This document shows, piece by piece, positions 32,364 through 44,808 of a stretch of 63,089 nucleotides of DNA. The translations under genes were made by a program, and so were the position numbers. This stretch comes from Nemertoderma westbladi (lineage: Eukaryota > Xenacoelomorpha > Nemertodermatida > Nemertodermatidae). Numbering within the stretch: the stretch's first letter is position 1; every line of letters starts with the position of its first letter. Location of the stretch: assembly GCA_032718475.1 (NCBI GenBank), contig JAUCBJ010002818.1:1-63089 (forward strand), read 5' to 3'. The notes beneath the pieces were generated by a model that searched no databases, had not been told where the DNA came from, and saw nothing but the letters and a program-made list of their open reading frames with translations.

Positions 32364-32658
32364 CAGATCTCGATGTCATATAGAGATCACTACACCGGTT
32401 TTACAATACCCGCACTTCAACAAAGAATTTGTACTTGAAACTGATGCAAGTGGCAATGGTTTTACCGCCATACTTTCACAGATTAGCACCATTGACAACA
32501 AATTACACCTCATTATTGCTTATGCATCAAAACATATAAACAATGATCAACAGCAATATGATGTACCACACTTGGTGTTGTGGGCTCTAAACTGGGCTTG
32601 TCAACATTTCCACCATTACTTGTATGGTCGTTTGGTAACAATATTAAATTTTTTATAA
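32341..32658 (+). pseudogene. Gypsy RNase H fragment, right-arm copy
   Basis: The counterpart of 17091-17408 with the same amino acid sequence. It carries the ETDASGNGF catalytic start and ends where the 450-bp unit begins. Confidence 0.75.
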
Positions 32659-33949
32659 TATATTGTTTCTACAGAGTGATGCTGGGTTTTAGCACTATTA
32701 ATTTGACATTTTTTTTATTGCGATATTAGATTCACTGAAAAATTCCATGAATAAACTTTGCAAGACATTCCTCAACTATTCTTTGACAACAAACTGTCTA
32801 TCTATCTATTTGGAGTAAAAAATGTGAAAATTAAAATGTAAGCCTTAAAACTGAGTAAGTACTGATATATTTATTTAAAAATATAAAATTTCGTCAGTAA
32901 ATGCGAGACTGTTGTAATCACCTATTTTTTTTATTAAAAAATAATAATCTTACAGTATATATGTTTAAAACCAAACATCACCCTATAGAAACAATATTAA
33001 CTTGTATACTATTTACTTAAAATTCTTCACAAACTTATTAACTGAAAACAGTATCTAGCATATAGGCAACATTAAATTTAACATTTTTTTATTTTATTCA
33101 AAGGTAGATGATTCATTTTCCCTTTGAAGGCGTTTCTAAATTTATTCAGGATAAAGCCACCCAGCGGGAGCAGAGTGTATTTCATCTTTGATAATTGCCA
33201 AATTATTCATTTCTCTAGGTGGTGTAAATAGAACATCTTCCTGTGTGTTGATTATTTATTTTCCAGGACAAATGTACTGTAGTTAACACTTGTATTTCCA
33301 GTTGTAACATACTATTTGTGTATCGATTATGGAATGATCTTATAACCTTATAATCTTATAATATGACTTCATAACCTTATTGAATTAATTATTATTATTA
33401 ACTATTAAAACCTTATTTTATTAACTAAACAAACATGCTAGCTTTTATAATCATAACAATATCTCACTTGATCATAATACATGAAATATATTTCACACAT
33501 TGTCACGCCTACCTTAAGATAGTGCTTCAATGTCTAGCTCAGATTTCTATTAAGTTCTAGAACAATGTCAGTGAATCTACCTTTGACTAAAAAAAAATGT
33601 AAAATTAAACGTTGGATATATGCTAGATACTGTTTTCAGTTAATAAGTTTGTGAAAAATTTTAAGTTAATATTTTTTCTGTAGCGTGATGTTAGGTTTTC
33701 AACATATATACTGTAAGTTTATTATTTTTTACTAAACAAATAGATGATTACGACAGTCTCGCATTTACTGAAGAAATTTCATAAGCCAAAAAAATTCATT
33801 CTTCTTGAAAAGCCATTCATCTTGCCCTCCAATCAATCCCAAGGAGAGAAGTATAGCTGTTCGAAACTGGGTGGCTAAGAACATGTATAAAATATGTTCG
33901 AAATACACAACCAGTATACACTTCTCAATCTGCTTCCCAAAAGAAGGGA

Positions 33950-34240
33950 ATGGAACATCATAACACTAGAAAGGCCAGCAAGATAAACAAACGCAATCAT
34001 CGACGCACCAATTCATTAGATAACCTTCCCTGCACAAAGCCTGTTGCTATTGAAATCGGCTGTGACAGTGAAGCACATAATAATATTAGGCTCAGGCAGC
34101 AGTTTATATATCAAGAACCAAATCCGAGGAATCCCACTATGAATTCCCCGAAGACACAACCAAAGGAAACATCAACAGAGGCAATGAATATGACTCTGAC
34201 AAAACTCAGCAAAGCTATGACATCAGATGAATTCATTTAA
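33950..34240 (+). pseudogene. Unrecognised basic ORF, right-arm copy
   Basis: Mirror of 15493-15846, open from MEHHNTRKASKINKRNHRR. The upstream part is out of frame here because of a small change between the arms. Confidence 0.35.
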
Positions 34241-34444
34241 GCAGCCAGAGTGGAGAGCATCATGCAAAATCCAAAATAAATTTTTGCTAGGTCCCTAGTG
34301 CCACTTGGCTTAGAAAAAGTCCACAACTTCTACAACTGACATATCTAGAAGCCCATAACTTCTACAACTGACATATCTTCACCATCAGAGACTGATGAGT
34401 ATATAACAGTAGATAATATATCAGACAATCCAAATGAAACTGAA

Positions 34445-34897
34445 ATGAATCCTACTTACTCATACAGCATAAAGGAAAAGAAAGGTGAATCCCTGCAAGG
34501 AAGTCAGGTACCAACAAACATAAGAAAAGACTCTGTAATAATCACAAACACATCAGTGAAATTTCCCTCTACTCTAGAACAAGTCCTCAAAAACAATGAC
34601 ACCTGGCAAGAACCAAAAAGACCTGCCAAACCAACCTTCAAATCAAAGATCCAGATGCAGCACAACATTAAGACTGAAAACAAATATAGTGAACTAGATA
34701 ATGATACCAAAATTGCCATACTTCTACAACAACAGACTGATTTCTTGGTGAATCTAAATAATGTTTCCAAAGAAACTGTCAATCTAAGAAAATCACAAGG
34801 TAGTAGCAAGAATGAACACAACAACTATAAGCAACATCAAACGAAATACGAACTAGAAACCCAACGAAGCACCCCTTCCAACAAACGGAAGCAGTAG
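34445..34897 (+). pseudogene. Unrecognised 150-codon ORF, right-arm copy
   Basis: Mirror of 14836-15288 with a few substitutions (for example TDFLVNLNN against TDFLANLNN, and KSQGSS against KSQNSS). Both copies remain open over 150 codons, which is the only hint of past constraint. Confidence 0.4.
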
Positions 34898-36384
34898 AAG
34901 CAGCACAGATATGAAGCGAAATAATAAAGGGTTTGATCTACACTACAAAACCTCTAGGGATTCATACTGGCACAATAACAATAAAGCCAACTATAATCGT
35001 AATCAATATAAATCTATCCCGCAAGATAATATTAGGCATACGGAGTATGTGTGGAACTCTTGGAGACATACCCCAGAACCATCTCGACACTAAAGTCAAA
35101 CATACCAGCAGTATCAGAAGCACAAAGTGAGTAGACACGATTATCCACATTAACACTTCCCAAACCCTCATCTAAAAGACCAATCTGAACATACCTCGTA
35201 CCCCAGTAATGACCCATGTGACATAACCTATGACAACAGGTATTACAATCGATCCAACAGAAGTCATATGGTTAGGAATCGTTTTTAAGCTGGCTCCGAG
35301 TATCACAACTGGAGACCTAAATTTCAAAGATGTCGGAAATACGTGTAATATTTTGCAGAGAAGTGAAATCAGTCACCATAGGCAGCATATGAAGGATGAT
35401 CTGTAACATGACAGCAAATTCTATTAAGTTCTAGAACAATGTCAGTGAATCTACCTTTGACTAAAAAAATTGTAAAATTAAACGTTGGATATATGCTAGA
35501 TACTGTTTTCAGTTAATAAGTTTGTGAAGAATTTTAAGTTAATATTTTTTGTGTAGCATGATGCTTGGTTTTCAACATATATACTGTAAGTTTATTATAT
35601 TTTACTAAAAAAATAGATGATTACAGCAGTCTCGCATTTACTGAAGAAATTTCATATTTTTAAATAAATATAACAGTACTTACTCAGTTTTAAGACTTGC
35701 ATTTTAATTTTCACATTTTTCACTCAAAATAGATAGATAGACAATTAATTGTTGTCAAAGAATAGTTAAGGAATGTCTCGCAAAGTTTATTCATGTAATT
35801 TTTCAGTGAATCTAATTTCGCAATAAAAAAATGTCAAATTAATAGTGCTAAAACACAGCATCACTCTGTAGAACCAATATATTATAAAAAATTTAATATA
35901 CTATATTAACACTGACACATTGACTTACCTACACATAGTTGCAACACTACAGTGTATACATGAGACATTGTTTCATAATGTTACATACCGAATAACACTA
36001 TTACTACTATATCTAGCACATACTCACAACAATCAATACCCTACATCTAAACATTAATTATCATTCCATCTTACATTCAAACGTAATTAACCTGTCAATA
36101 TTGTACTGATAATGTATGTAGAACAAGTAGATTATTATTATTAGTTAGATGTATTTCGTATTAATTAATATGCATTTTATGCTATCGAAATCATTAGAAT
36201 AATTGGATCTCGTTGGTAACATATGCTATAGTATAGAATTCAATGAACAATAATTTATAATTGATACTACCACAAGCTACAAGCTATTTGTAAACATCTG
36301 CGACCAGTTATGATGAATAAATCGATATTGAATAATTATTACTTGGCATTCAATAGCTATAACTCGAATATTTGACGCCTTTTT

Positions 36385-36453
36385 CTCTCGTGGTTGGATG
36401 GGAGAGTGAGTGGTGAGTTGTGAGGAGTTATAACGGTCCCGAGTTTGAACCCT
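36385..36453 (+). other. tRNA-like sequence in the right arm
   Basis: Mirror of 13281-13348. The A-box-like TGGTTGGATGGGAGAG is followed by a weakened B box GAGTTTGAACCC. Confidence 0.35.
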
Positions 36454-36889
36454 GTTGAATATTTTGTTATCTGAAAAATTGCAAAATTAAATTTAGTTAC
36501 TGGTGAAAAATAGCGATTTGAAAAATAGTAGAAGTTACCTGTAGACACCTCTAGCATCTGTAAAATAAAGGTTGGTGAAAAATTGCGATTTGAAAAATAG
36601 TAGAAGTTACCTGATGCTAAGTGTAGACACCCGAACACCTGTAAAATAAAGGTTGGGGATTGGATACAGTACTAGCGTTGGGTGACTAATAACGCCTCTA
36701 GCGGAATAAGCGGGAACTTGAGAAGTTACCATGGTTACGAATGAAATGCTATCATCTGATTGGTTGAAATAATAACGACCATTGCTAAAGGTTGAAATGG
36801 TGGCTTCTGATTGGATGCAGTACTAGAAATGGATGGTAATGATGGGCTACTGGTGACCTTGATACGAGAGGCTAGCTTCTTATACTACT

Positions 36890-38459
36890 ATTATACTAGT
36901 AATAGTAAGCACCATATATACTTGTTTTTTTTAGATTATTGTAGAATATATTATGTAGCCTATTCAGTTAGTTAGTTAACAAACAAGTTAATACACTAAT
37001 AATTTAGAATTTATTATGGAAACTGAAGCAGAGTGGCTGAACCTATTAAATAATAGGGTTTTCTAGGTCGCTGATCACGATAAAACCACAACTATCATTG
37101 TTTGTGCTATTTTGGTCCTCCAGTATGAAAAGTACAAGTAAAAAAAAGTAAAAATAAAAAATTTTTTGTTTGGTTTGATAATTCTGAACGTACGTGTTTT
37201 CGAGGTTGCTGATTACGATGAAACTAGTTATAAATATTTCTGGTAATGCAAACCCAATTTTGGTGCTATTCTAGTGCCCTAGAACGAAAATTACAAGTAG
37301 CACAAACTTATAAACTGTCAAATTATGTCTTTGGATTGGTAATTCTGAAGCTATACTGGTTTTCAAGGTAGCTGATCACGATACAACACGATACAAATCA
37401 TTCGTGGTAACGCTACTGTCAATTTGGTGCTTGTCTGGTGGGAAGAAAATTACAAGTAGGAAACATTTCAAATTGCAAAAAGCGAATTTGGCTGGATAAT
37501 ACGATATTTTTGAGTGTCATATTTGTGATCAGTGTCCCAGAAAACCCATAATGTCTAAAATGCAGGTTGATTTGGTAATGATTTTTGGTTATCAAACTTT
37601 TGCTACTTGTATTTTTCGATCCGCACATTGACACATATCGAAAAAATTGTTTTAATTCTTGATCATCAATCCAAAAAAACCATATGTTCATAAAATCAAT
37701 TTAATTTTGTGGTGATTTTTTATTATCATATTATTTTGCACTACGATTTTTTTTCGTGCCCCAATGGGCACATTCACAATTACCAAAAATTTTCTAGAAT
37801 GTTATATTTGAGTTCAATATTTGTGATCCGTGTCCAAAAAAACCGCTATATATAGCGCTGTATCGTGAAACGATAAATTGATTAACAATCATAATACATT
37901 GGCTTGTAATACTGCACTCTATGCCTGAGAGGGGCATGGGGTAACTGACTGCAATTAAATAAGTTAAACATCTGGCATTCAGGTCATTTATTAATTGTTT
38001 AATTATGGTGCTCACTGTAGATGGACAATGTTTATGAGATGTGTACCTCATATAGGATATACTTGAATCATTCGTTTTATTGAATATATTTGTACAACAT
38101 TGATAAGATTTATACATATATTTATATTATTGTTTATAATGTATACTTGACTGGGTTAGGATATGCCTGAATGTCGGTATCAATTTGGATAGTTATGCCC
38201 GTTATTGTGTAAGTTAAGATTATCACATTATACCTTTATTATTTAGTATATCGTTGTAGATTATTATATGTTAATTACCGTGAATAAACTTACCCTGTAT
38301 AATTTCCGGTCAAGCGAATTATGATTGTTATATGAATTATTTTAGGTTGAAACATAAAGGAATATATGTAGTTGCAACCCTTAACGTGCACCTACTTTTC
38401 ATATCTCACGATACATTTCAACACAATGGGATACGAATTATCAGACGCATTGGACTAAG
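36890..38459. repeat. Diverged 155-bp repeats in head-to-head arrangement; otherwise nothing
   Basis: Between about 37040 and 37480 three diverged units share a GGTNGCTGATCACGAT core and a tail with ATTACAAGTA. From about 37500 to 37860 similar units run in the opposite orientation (TTTGTGATCAGTGTCC, TTGCTACTTGTATTTTTCG). This suggests a decayed fold-back element. The remainder to 38459 is AT-rich and carries no supported gene. Confidence 0.45.
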
Positions 38460-39569
38460 ATGGAAAACCGGAAAGAATTTCGTCATAAACGAGGAATTGC
38501 CAAGGGAAAACTTCATAGAGTCTATGGAAAATTTATGGATTGCACCAGACAGGACGACGACGAAATGATACCAGTACTTCAGCGAATTCTTATGGATCTA
38601 GAAACTGCTTATACAGTGCTCGAGGCAAGCCATGTTAGATATATTTGTCTATTTGACTCTGATGATGGCGCCGATAATGCAAAGGTAGGTGAGGTTAATA
38701 ATGATTTGGATAATATTTATGGGGAACTTTGTAATGCGAGAGCCATGTGTACTAAATTATCGAATAAATTTTCTCTTGATAATGACAAAACCGCAAGAGG
38801 GAAGAGTGGAAACTGTAAAGTTAAAAAATTAGATGCGCCAACATTTAGTGGTAAAATTCGAGATTATCCAATGTTCAAATCAGATTATAACTCACATATG
38901 ACAGATGTGCATGGTAAGGATCCCTTTGCATTGCGTACATGTTTAACAGGCGAAGCATTAAGTACTGTGGAAGGTGTTGGGAATAATTTTGATGAAATGT
39001 TTTATCGCTTAGATAAAAAGTATGGAATACCAGAAAAACTAATTGATTCTATTGTGTCTGAGCTGAATAAGTTACAACTGGTTCCTGAGAATTGCAATGG
39101 TAAATTTGTAGATATGGTAAATATGGTGGAAAAATGTTGGTTGGATTTGAAAAAGATGAATTTAGAATCGGAAATGAATACAGCATCAATGACTGGCAAA
39201 ATAGAGAAATTATTACCCACTATTCAGAAAAGAGAATGGGCACTACTGAAACATAAGTGTTCAGGACAGTCGCGATTTGAACATTTTCTAGAATTTTTAT
39301 TAGAGGAAAAATATGCCATGGAATATCTGGATGATGATGTGAGAAAACCGGATAATCTTGTAAATAAAGGGCAAGGGCGCATAAACCATTTAACTGGTGA
39401 GACTTATCCAGCCTCAACTAGCAATAGTCAGGACGAAAATCCACATGAGAATTTCACAACTTTTACTGAACAGCTACAGAATAATCAAGCAGTAATGAAC
39501 AAGATTGTTGAAGGATTGGCCCAGATAGCCCAAATCCGGTTCACAAGGACAAGTTCAAGATATGAGTAG
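38460..39569 (+). CDS. BEL/Pao-type Gag with DUF1759 (isolated, truncated element)
   Basis: A 369-codon frame. Residues 1-110 are charged and helical. Residues about 118-215 read KVKKLDAPTFSGKIRDYPMF, then LTGEALSTVEGV and KYGIPEKLIDSIVSELN. This is the DUF1759 pattern (LPxFSGxxxxWxxF, then LxGxA) of BEL/Pao Gag, although the usual Trp is Tyr here. It ends in a Gln/Asn-rich tail without a visible zinc knuckle. No protease or RT follows; AT-rich DNA and a MITE do, so only the 5' part of the element remains. Overlapping upstream ATGs exist at 38332 in another frame. Confidence 0.7.
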   Translation: MENRKEFRHKRGIAKGKLHRVYGKFMDCTRQDDDEMIPVLQRILMDLETAYTVLEASHVRYICLFDSDDGADNAKVGEVNNDLDNIYGELCNARAMCTKLSNKFSLDNDKTARGKSGNCKVKKLDAPTFSGKIRDYPMFKSDYNSHMTDVHGKDPFALRTCLTGEALSTVEGVGNNFDEMFYRLDKKYGIPEKLIDSIVSELNKLQLVPENCNGKFVDMVNMVEKCWLDLKKMNLESEMNTASMTGKIEKLLPTIQKREWALLKHKCSGQSRFEHFLEFLLEEKYAMEYLDDDVRKPDNLVNKGQGRINHLTGETYPASTSNSQDENPHENFTTFTEQLQNNQAVMNKIVEGLAQIAQIRFTRTSSRYE

Positions 39570-39750
39570 ATCACATTTCCCAGAAAGGAATAAATCACAA
39601 GGTTTTCCAGAAAGAAATAGAACTAAAAATTTAACATTCACTAATTACTAAAAAAATTAATTTTAGTGAATTATAAAAACATTTGAAAATTTTAGCACGA
39701 AAAATACCTGAGATGGATGCCAGAAAGAGAACACATCAAAACATTAACAT

Positions 39751-39931
39751 TGGTTGCGAGAAAAGGGACCGGCGTTTTTAATTTTTTGTGTAAACATTCA
39801 TAACTTTTTAACGAAAAACGATATGAAAAAATAGTTCGATATTCGGAAAGCCCAGAAAATTCTGCATCTAATAGGCCTAAAAACGCAAAATCGACAATAT
39901 TGTGGTCCCCAGGTCCCTTTTCTCGCAACCA
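39751..39931. mobile_element. 181-bp MITE with 20-bp terminal inverted repeats
   Basis: The ends are TGGTTGCGAGAAAAGGGACC and its exact reverse complement. The interior is AT-rich and non-coding. A solitary terminus of the same family is at about 12671. No clear target duplication was seen, and the right end lies 8 bp from the Gypsy LTR. Confidence 0.8.
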
Positions 39932-39938
39932 GCCGCAC

Positions 39939-40453
39939 TGAAGATAGATAGATAGATTTATTTATACATTATGTAAAAACAATAACAAATACACCAAACA
40001 ATGTACCGGTATAAAGTTATTGTCCAACATAACATATGTGGAAGCGCTATCGGCGCCCGGTCCCGGATCCACGGCCACGCACTATCCCGCTCGAGGGGTG
40101 AGCTGGAGAAGACTGAAGTAAAACTAGGAAACTAGCTGCAGTATGTCAGTATTTTGTGTATTGAGATACATGAATAACAAATAATGATGTGATACAATCA
40201 GACAATGAAACTAATAACGAACTACCTACAAAACATGACTGACAACCCTACACCGGTAAGTCATCTCAATAACTAAACTGAATGATAACTCCTGACTGCG
40301 CCCTGCCCCCAGGACTATATCCCTGACAGCTACCGTACAGCCAGCTGTTCACACCCTAGGTGCTAACAAGATACTACTATATCATACCTACCTAACCTAT
40401 ACAATACATACTAAAAAGTCCAATAATGCACCATCCCATAATACAATATCACA
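39939..40453 (-). mobile_element. Probable 3' LTR of the Gypsy element
   Basis: On the minus strand this segment starts TGTGATATTG directly after a purine tract and ends TCTATCTTCA, giving TG...CA ends over 515 bp, with an AATAAA-type signal close to the end. Its position downstream of integrase in the same orientation supports a 3' LTR. The 5' LTR is absent, so identity between LTRs cannot be tested. Confidence 0.5.
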
Positions 40454-40470
40454 TCCCCCCTTCCTAAAAA
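40454..40470 (-). promoter_or_regulatory. Polypurine tract of the Gypsy element
   Basis: The minus-strand run AGGAAGGGGGGA, preceded by an A tract, abuts the TG of the LTR. This is the expected plus-strand primer site for reverse transcription. Confidence 0.5.
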
Positions 40471-40800
40471 AAAAACTCGCCCACGAGTTTCTAGAACGCA
40501 CAAACTACAAACCCCAGGTATAATGACTACATCGACAAGTAAAGTCTACCTCAACGGTAGTATAGATACTGTATATGAAGCACGATACCAACAATACATT
40601 CAACTAGCCTAAGGCCAATAATATCTAAATCGAAATTTCGTACTGCATGTATCGTAAGCCAGTATGACTAAAGAATAACACGTACAACTCAATGAGTAAC
40701 CAAATAACACTATATCAAGCATACTTGCAATCTATAAATCGCACCGTAAGTAACCGACCATAGTACAATCCATAAAATGTGTCACTGCCACAATAAATAA

Positions 40801-43800
40801 ATAATTATATGATGTTGACAACTACGACTTTAGAGGGATTGTAATATTCATATTAAAACAATAAAATAGGACATGGGGTCTATTCCCTCAGATACTACCT
40901 AGCATTTAGGGCCACTTGGGCCACTGTTAGTACTCAGGCACTAGGCCCATCAAAAAACACACAACAAAATACCAAATCGATTTTAGTGCTACATAAACCC
41001 AACCCAACTACCACAAGAAAAATTGCACCAAACCATACAGTAACTACAGGTTCCGGTAAGTATTGCACGAAATAGGCTATCCCATAAATTACGAAAAATA
41101 TAGGACATTTTGTCCGCCGAAAAAGGTAAGTCTAAGTAATAAATTTTATAAAAATAAAAGGGTTTCGGAGATTTAAACACTGAACCCTGGGATTCGTGGT
41201 TCTCCTCATCAGCAGTGTGCCACGAACCCCACCTCTACCCTAACAAAACTGCACCACTAAATTAAGATAATGACCAATAAATTAGAAATCCTACCGTACC
41301 ACCCAACAGAGTTGAAACCACCCACCCCCAATGTATGTTACCATCAGCCCCAAATGCATAAACATGATTTCCCAACTGAATGCAACCAACCCCAATTAGC
41401 ACCTACCGGTATGTACAGATATATGATCAGATTTTTAAACAAAATTGCGCAGATGTCAGGAAATACCCCTTTAAATATATAATTATATGATGTTGACAAC
41501 TACGACTTTAGAGGGATTGTAATATTCATATTAAAACAATAAAATAGGACATGGGGTCTATTCCCTCAGATACTACCTAGCATTTAGGGCCACTTGGGCC
41601 ACTGTTAGTACTCAGGCACTAGGCCCATCAAAAAAACACACAACAAAATACCAAATCGATTTTAGTGCTACATAAACCCAACCCAACTACCACAAGAAAA
41701 ATTGCACCAAACCATACAGTAACTACAGGTTCCGGTAAGTATTGCACGAAATAGGCTATCCCATAAATTACGAAAAATATAGGACATTTTGTCCGCCGAA
41801 AAAGGTAAGTCTAAGTAATAAATTTTATAAAAATAAAAGGGTTTCGGAGATTTAAACACTGAACCCTGGGATTCGTGGTTCTCCTCATCAGCAGTGTGCC
41901 ACGAACCCCACCTCTACCCTAACAAAACTGCACCACTAAATTAAGATAATGACCAATAAATTAGAAATCCTACCGTACCACCCAACAGAGTTGAAACCAC
42001 CCACCCCCAATGTATGTTACCATCAGCCCCAAATGCATAAACATGATTTCCCAACTGAATGCAACCAACCCCAATTAGCACCTACCGGTATGTACAGATA
42101 TATGATCAGATTTTTAAACAAAATTGCGCAGATGTCAGGAAATACCCCTTTAAATATATAATTATATGATGTTGACAACTACGACTTTAGAGGGATTGTA
42201 ATATTCATATTAAAACAATAAAATAGGACATGGGGTCTATTCCCTCAGATACTACCTAGCATTTAGGGCCACTTGGGCCACTGTTAGTACTCAGGCACTA
42301 GGCCCATCAAAAAACACACAACAAAATACCAAATCGATTTTAGTGCTACATAAACCCAACCCAACTACCACAAGAAAAATTGCACCAAACCATACAGTAA
42401 CTACAGGTTCCGGTAAGTATTGCACGAAATAGGCTATCCCATAAATTACGAAAAATATAGGACATTTTGTCCGCCGAAAAAGGTAAGTCTAAGTAATAAA
42501 TTTTATAAAAATAAAAGGGTTTCGGAGATTTAAACACTGAACCCTGGGATTCGTGGTTCTCCTCATCAGCAGTGTGCCACGAACCCCACCTCTACCCTAA
42601 CAAAACTGCACCACTAAATTAAGATACTGACCAATAAATTAGAAATCCTACCGTACCACCCAACAGAGTTGAAACCACCCACCCCCAATGTATGTTACCA
42701 TCAGCCCCAAATGCATAAACATGATTTCCCAACTGAATGCAACCAACCCCAATTAGCACCTACCGGTATGTACAGATATATGATCAGATTTTTAAACAAA
42801 ATTGCGCAGATGTCAGGAAATACCCCTTTAAATATATAATTATATGATGTTGACAACTACGACTTTAGAGGGATTGTAATATTCATATTAAAACAATAAA
42901 ATAGGACATGGGGTCTATTCCCTCAGATACTACCTAGCATTTAGGGCCACTTGGGCCACTGTTAGTACTCAGGCACTAGGCCCATCAAAAAACACACAAC
43001 AAAATACCAAATCGATTTTAGTGCTACATAAACCCAACCCAACTACCACAAGAAAAATTGCACCAAACCATACAGTAACTACAGGTTCCGGTAAGTATTG
43101 CACGAAATAGGCTATCCCATAAATTACGAAAAATATAGGACATTTTGTCCGCCGAAAAAGGTAAGTCTAAGTAATAAATTTTATAAAAATAAAAGGGTTT
43201 CGGAGATTTAAACACTGAAACCCTGGGATTCGTGGTTCTCCTCATCAGCAGTGTGCCACGAACCCCACCTCTACCCTAACAAAACTGCACCACTAAATTA
43301 AGATACTGACCAATAAATTAGAAATCCTACCGTACCACCCAACAGAGTTGAAACCACCCACCCCCAATGTATGTTACCATCAGCCCCAAATGCATAAACA
43401 TGATTTCCCAACTGAATGCAACCAACCCCAATTAGCACCTACCGGTATGTACAGATATATGATCAGATTTTTAAACAAAATTGCGCAGATGTCAGGAAAT
43501 ACCCCTTTAAATATATAATTATATGATGTTGACAACTACGACTTTAGAGGGATTGTAATATTCATATTAAAACAATAAAATAGGACATGGGGTCTATTCC
43601 CTCAGATACTACCTAGCATTTAGGGCCACTTGGGCCACTGTTAGTACTCAGGCACTAGGCCCATCAAAAAACACACAACAAAATACCAAATCGATTTTAG
43701 TGCTACATAAACCCAACCCAACTACCACAAGAAAAATTGCACCAAACCATACAGTAACTACAGGTTCCGGTAAGTATTGCACGAAATAGGCTATCCCATA

Positions 43801-44023
43801 AATTACGAAAAATATAGGACATTTTGTCCGCCGAAAAAGGTAAGTCTAAGTAATACATTTTATAAAAATAAAAGGGTTTCGGAGATTTAAACACTGAACC
43901 CTGGGATTCGTGGTTCTCCTCATCAGCAGTGTGCCACGAACCCCACCTCTACCCTAACAAAACTGCACCACTAAATTAAGATAATGACCAATAAATCCTA
44001 CCGTACCACCCAACAGAGTTGAA
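40801..44023. repeat. 678-bp satellite array, 4.75 copies
   Basis: Units start at about 40801, 41480, 42159, 42837 and 43516, with lengths of 678-679 bp; the last unit is cut at about 508 bp. Copies are almost identical, differing by isolated substitutions and one-base indels. The array lies between the Gypsy integrase and the polypurine tract. Each unit holds a 63-codon minus-strand frame, which reflects the repeat and is not convincing as a gene. Confidence 0.92.
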
Positions 44024-44039
44024 AAAAAAAAGAGTTGAC

Positions 44040-44250
44040 CTGTAACCTGGAACCTGTAGTTACTGTATGGTTTGGTGCAATTTTTCTTGTGGTAGTTGGG
44101 TTGGGTTTATGTAGCACTAAAATCGATTTGGTATTTTGTTGTGTGTTTTTTTGATGGGCCTAGTGCCTGAGTACTAACAGTGGCCCAAGTGGCCCTAAAT
44201 GCTAGGTAGTATCTGAGGGAATAGACCCCATGTCCTATTTTATTGTTACA
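44040..44250. repeat. Inverted partial copy of the 678-bp unit
   Basis: The sequence from about TGTAGTTACTGTATGGTTTG to about CCTATTTTATTGTTA is the reverse complement of about 40880-41085 of the satellite unit. It adjoins the array's truncated end, giving a fold-back junction around AAAAAAAAAAGAGTTGACC. Confidence 0.85.
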
Positions 44251-44808
44251 ATAAATAAAGGCTATATAAGTAAATCTTGGGATAGGAGTAGCGCCCACCC
44301 CTACCCTCAGGTAGCAGCTATCGAAAGAGGAGCCTTCGGGTCGCCTCCGGCTTCGGCCGACTGTTTGCTTTTGCTTTGGTATAAGTAAATAATTAATACG
44401 TGTATCTATCACATGAAATTGTATCCATACAGTATCTATCATAAACATGTATCCATCCATACAGTATCTATCTATCCGTATCTTATGTAGTAATAATACG
44501 TAATGGCGTAAAAAAAATATAAAAAAATATATATGTTGGAGTTATGTACATAAGGTAAATAATAATACATACAGAATAGAGAATACTCTACAAAATGTAC
44601 ATAACTGAGGCACAAAATATCTCGTGGGCGAATAACGGGTGAGAGCCGAGCAATGGAACGGAATTAAAAAAAATCACAATATCGAAATAATTTTTTTTTT
44701 CCAAACAAAAGTTATTAATTGTTAATAAATGCAATTTATCTATGCAGCCATGGTAACCAGCAAACAGTCAAGTCACATCGACTACGTCTCTTTAATTTGC
44801 GTCAACGG
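44251..44808. other. 3' untranslated region of the Gypsy element; no gene
   Basis: A short GC-rich patch (44325-44365, CTTCGGGTCGCCTCCGGCTT) is followed by AT-rich DNA with TATCTATC-type simple repeats. No additional coding potential. Confidence 0.35.

Larger units (their letters stand above)
30912..36889 (-). repeat. Right arm of giant inverted repeat (Helitron-free)
   Basis: The 5,978-bp mirror of the left arm has every empty Helitron site intact. It carries mirror copies of each gene fragment on the plus strand. It ends near 36889 in TATACTACT and differs from the left arm by scattered substitutions and small indels. Confidence 0.9.

Noticed and set aside
12846-36889. The inverted repeat as a simple assembly artefact
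   Set aside because: The arms differ by substitutions and only one arm carries Helitrons at exact A|T sites, which a fold-back artefact would not create.
40989-43894. 63-73 codon ORF repeated five times (MFKSPKPFYF...)
   Set aside because: It recurs only because the 678-bp satellite unit recurs. Composition is not protein-like and there is no independent support.
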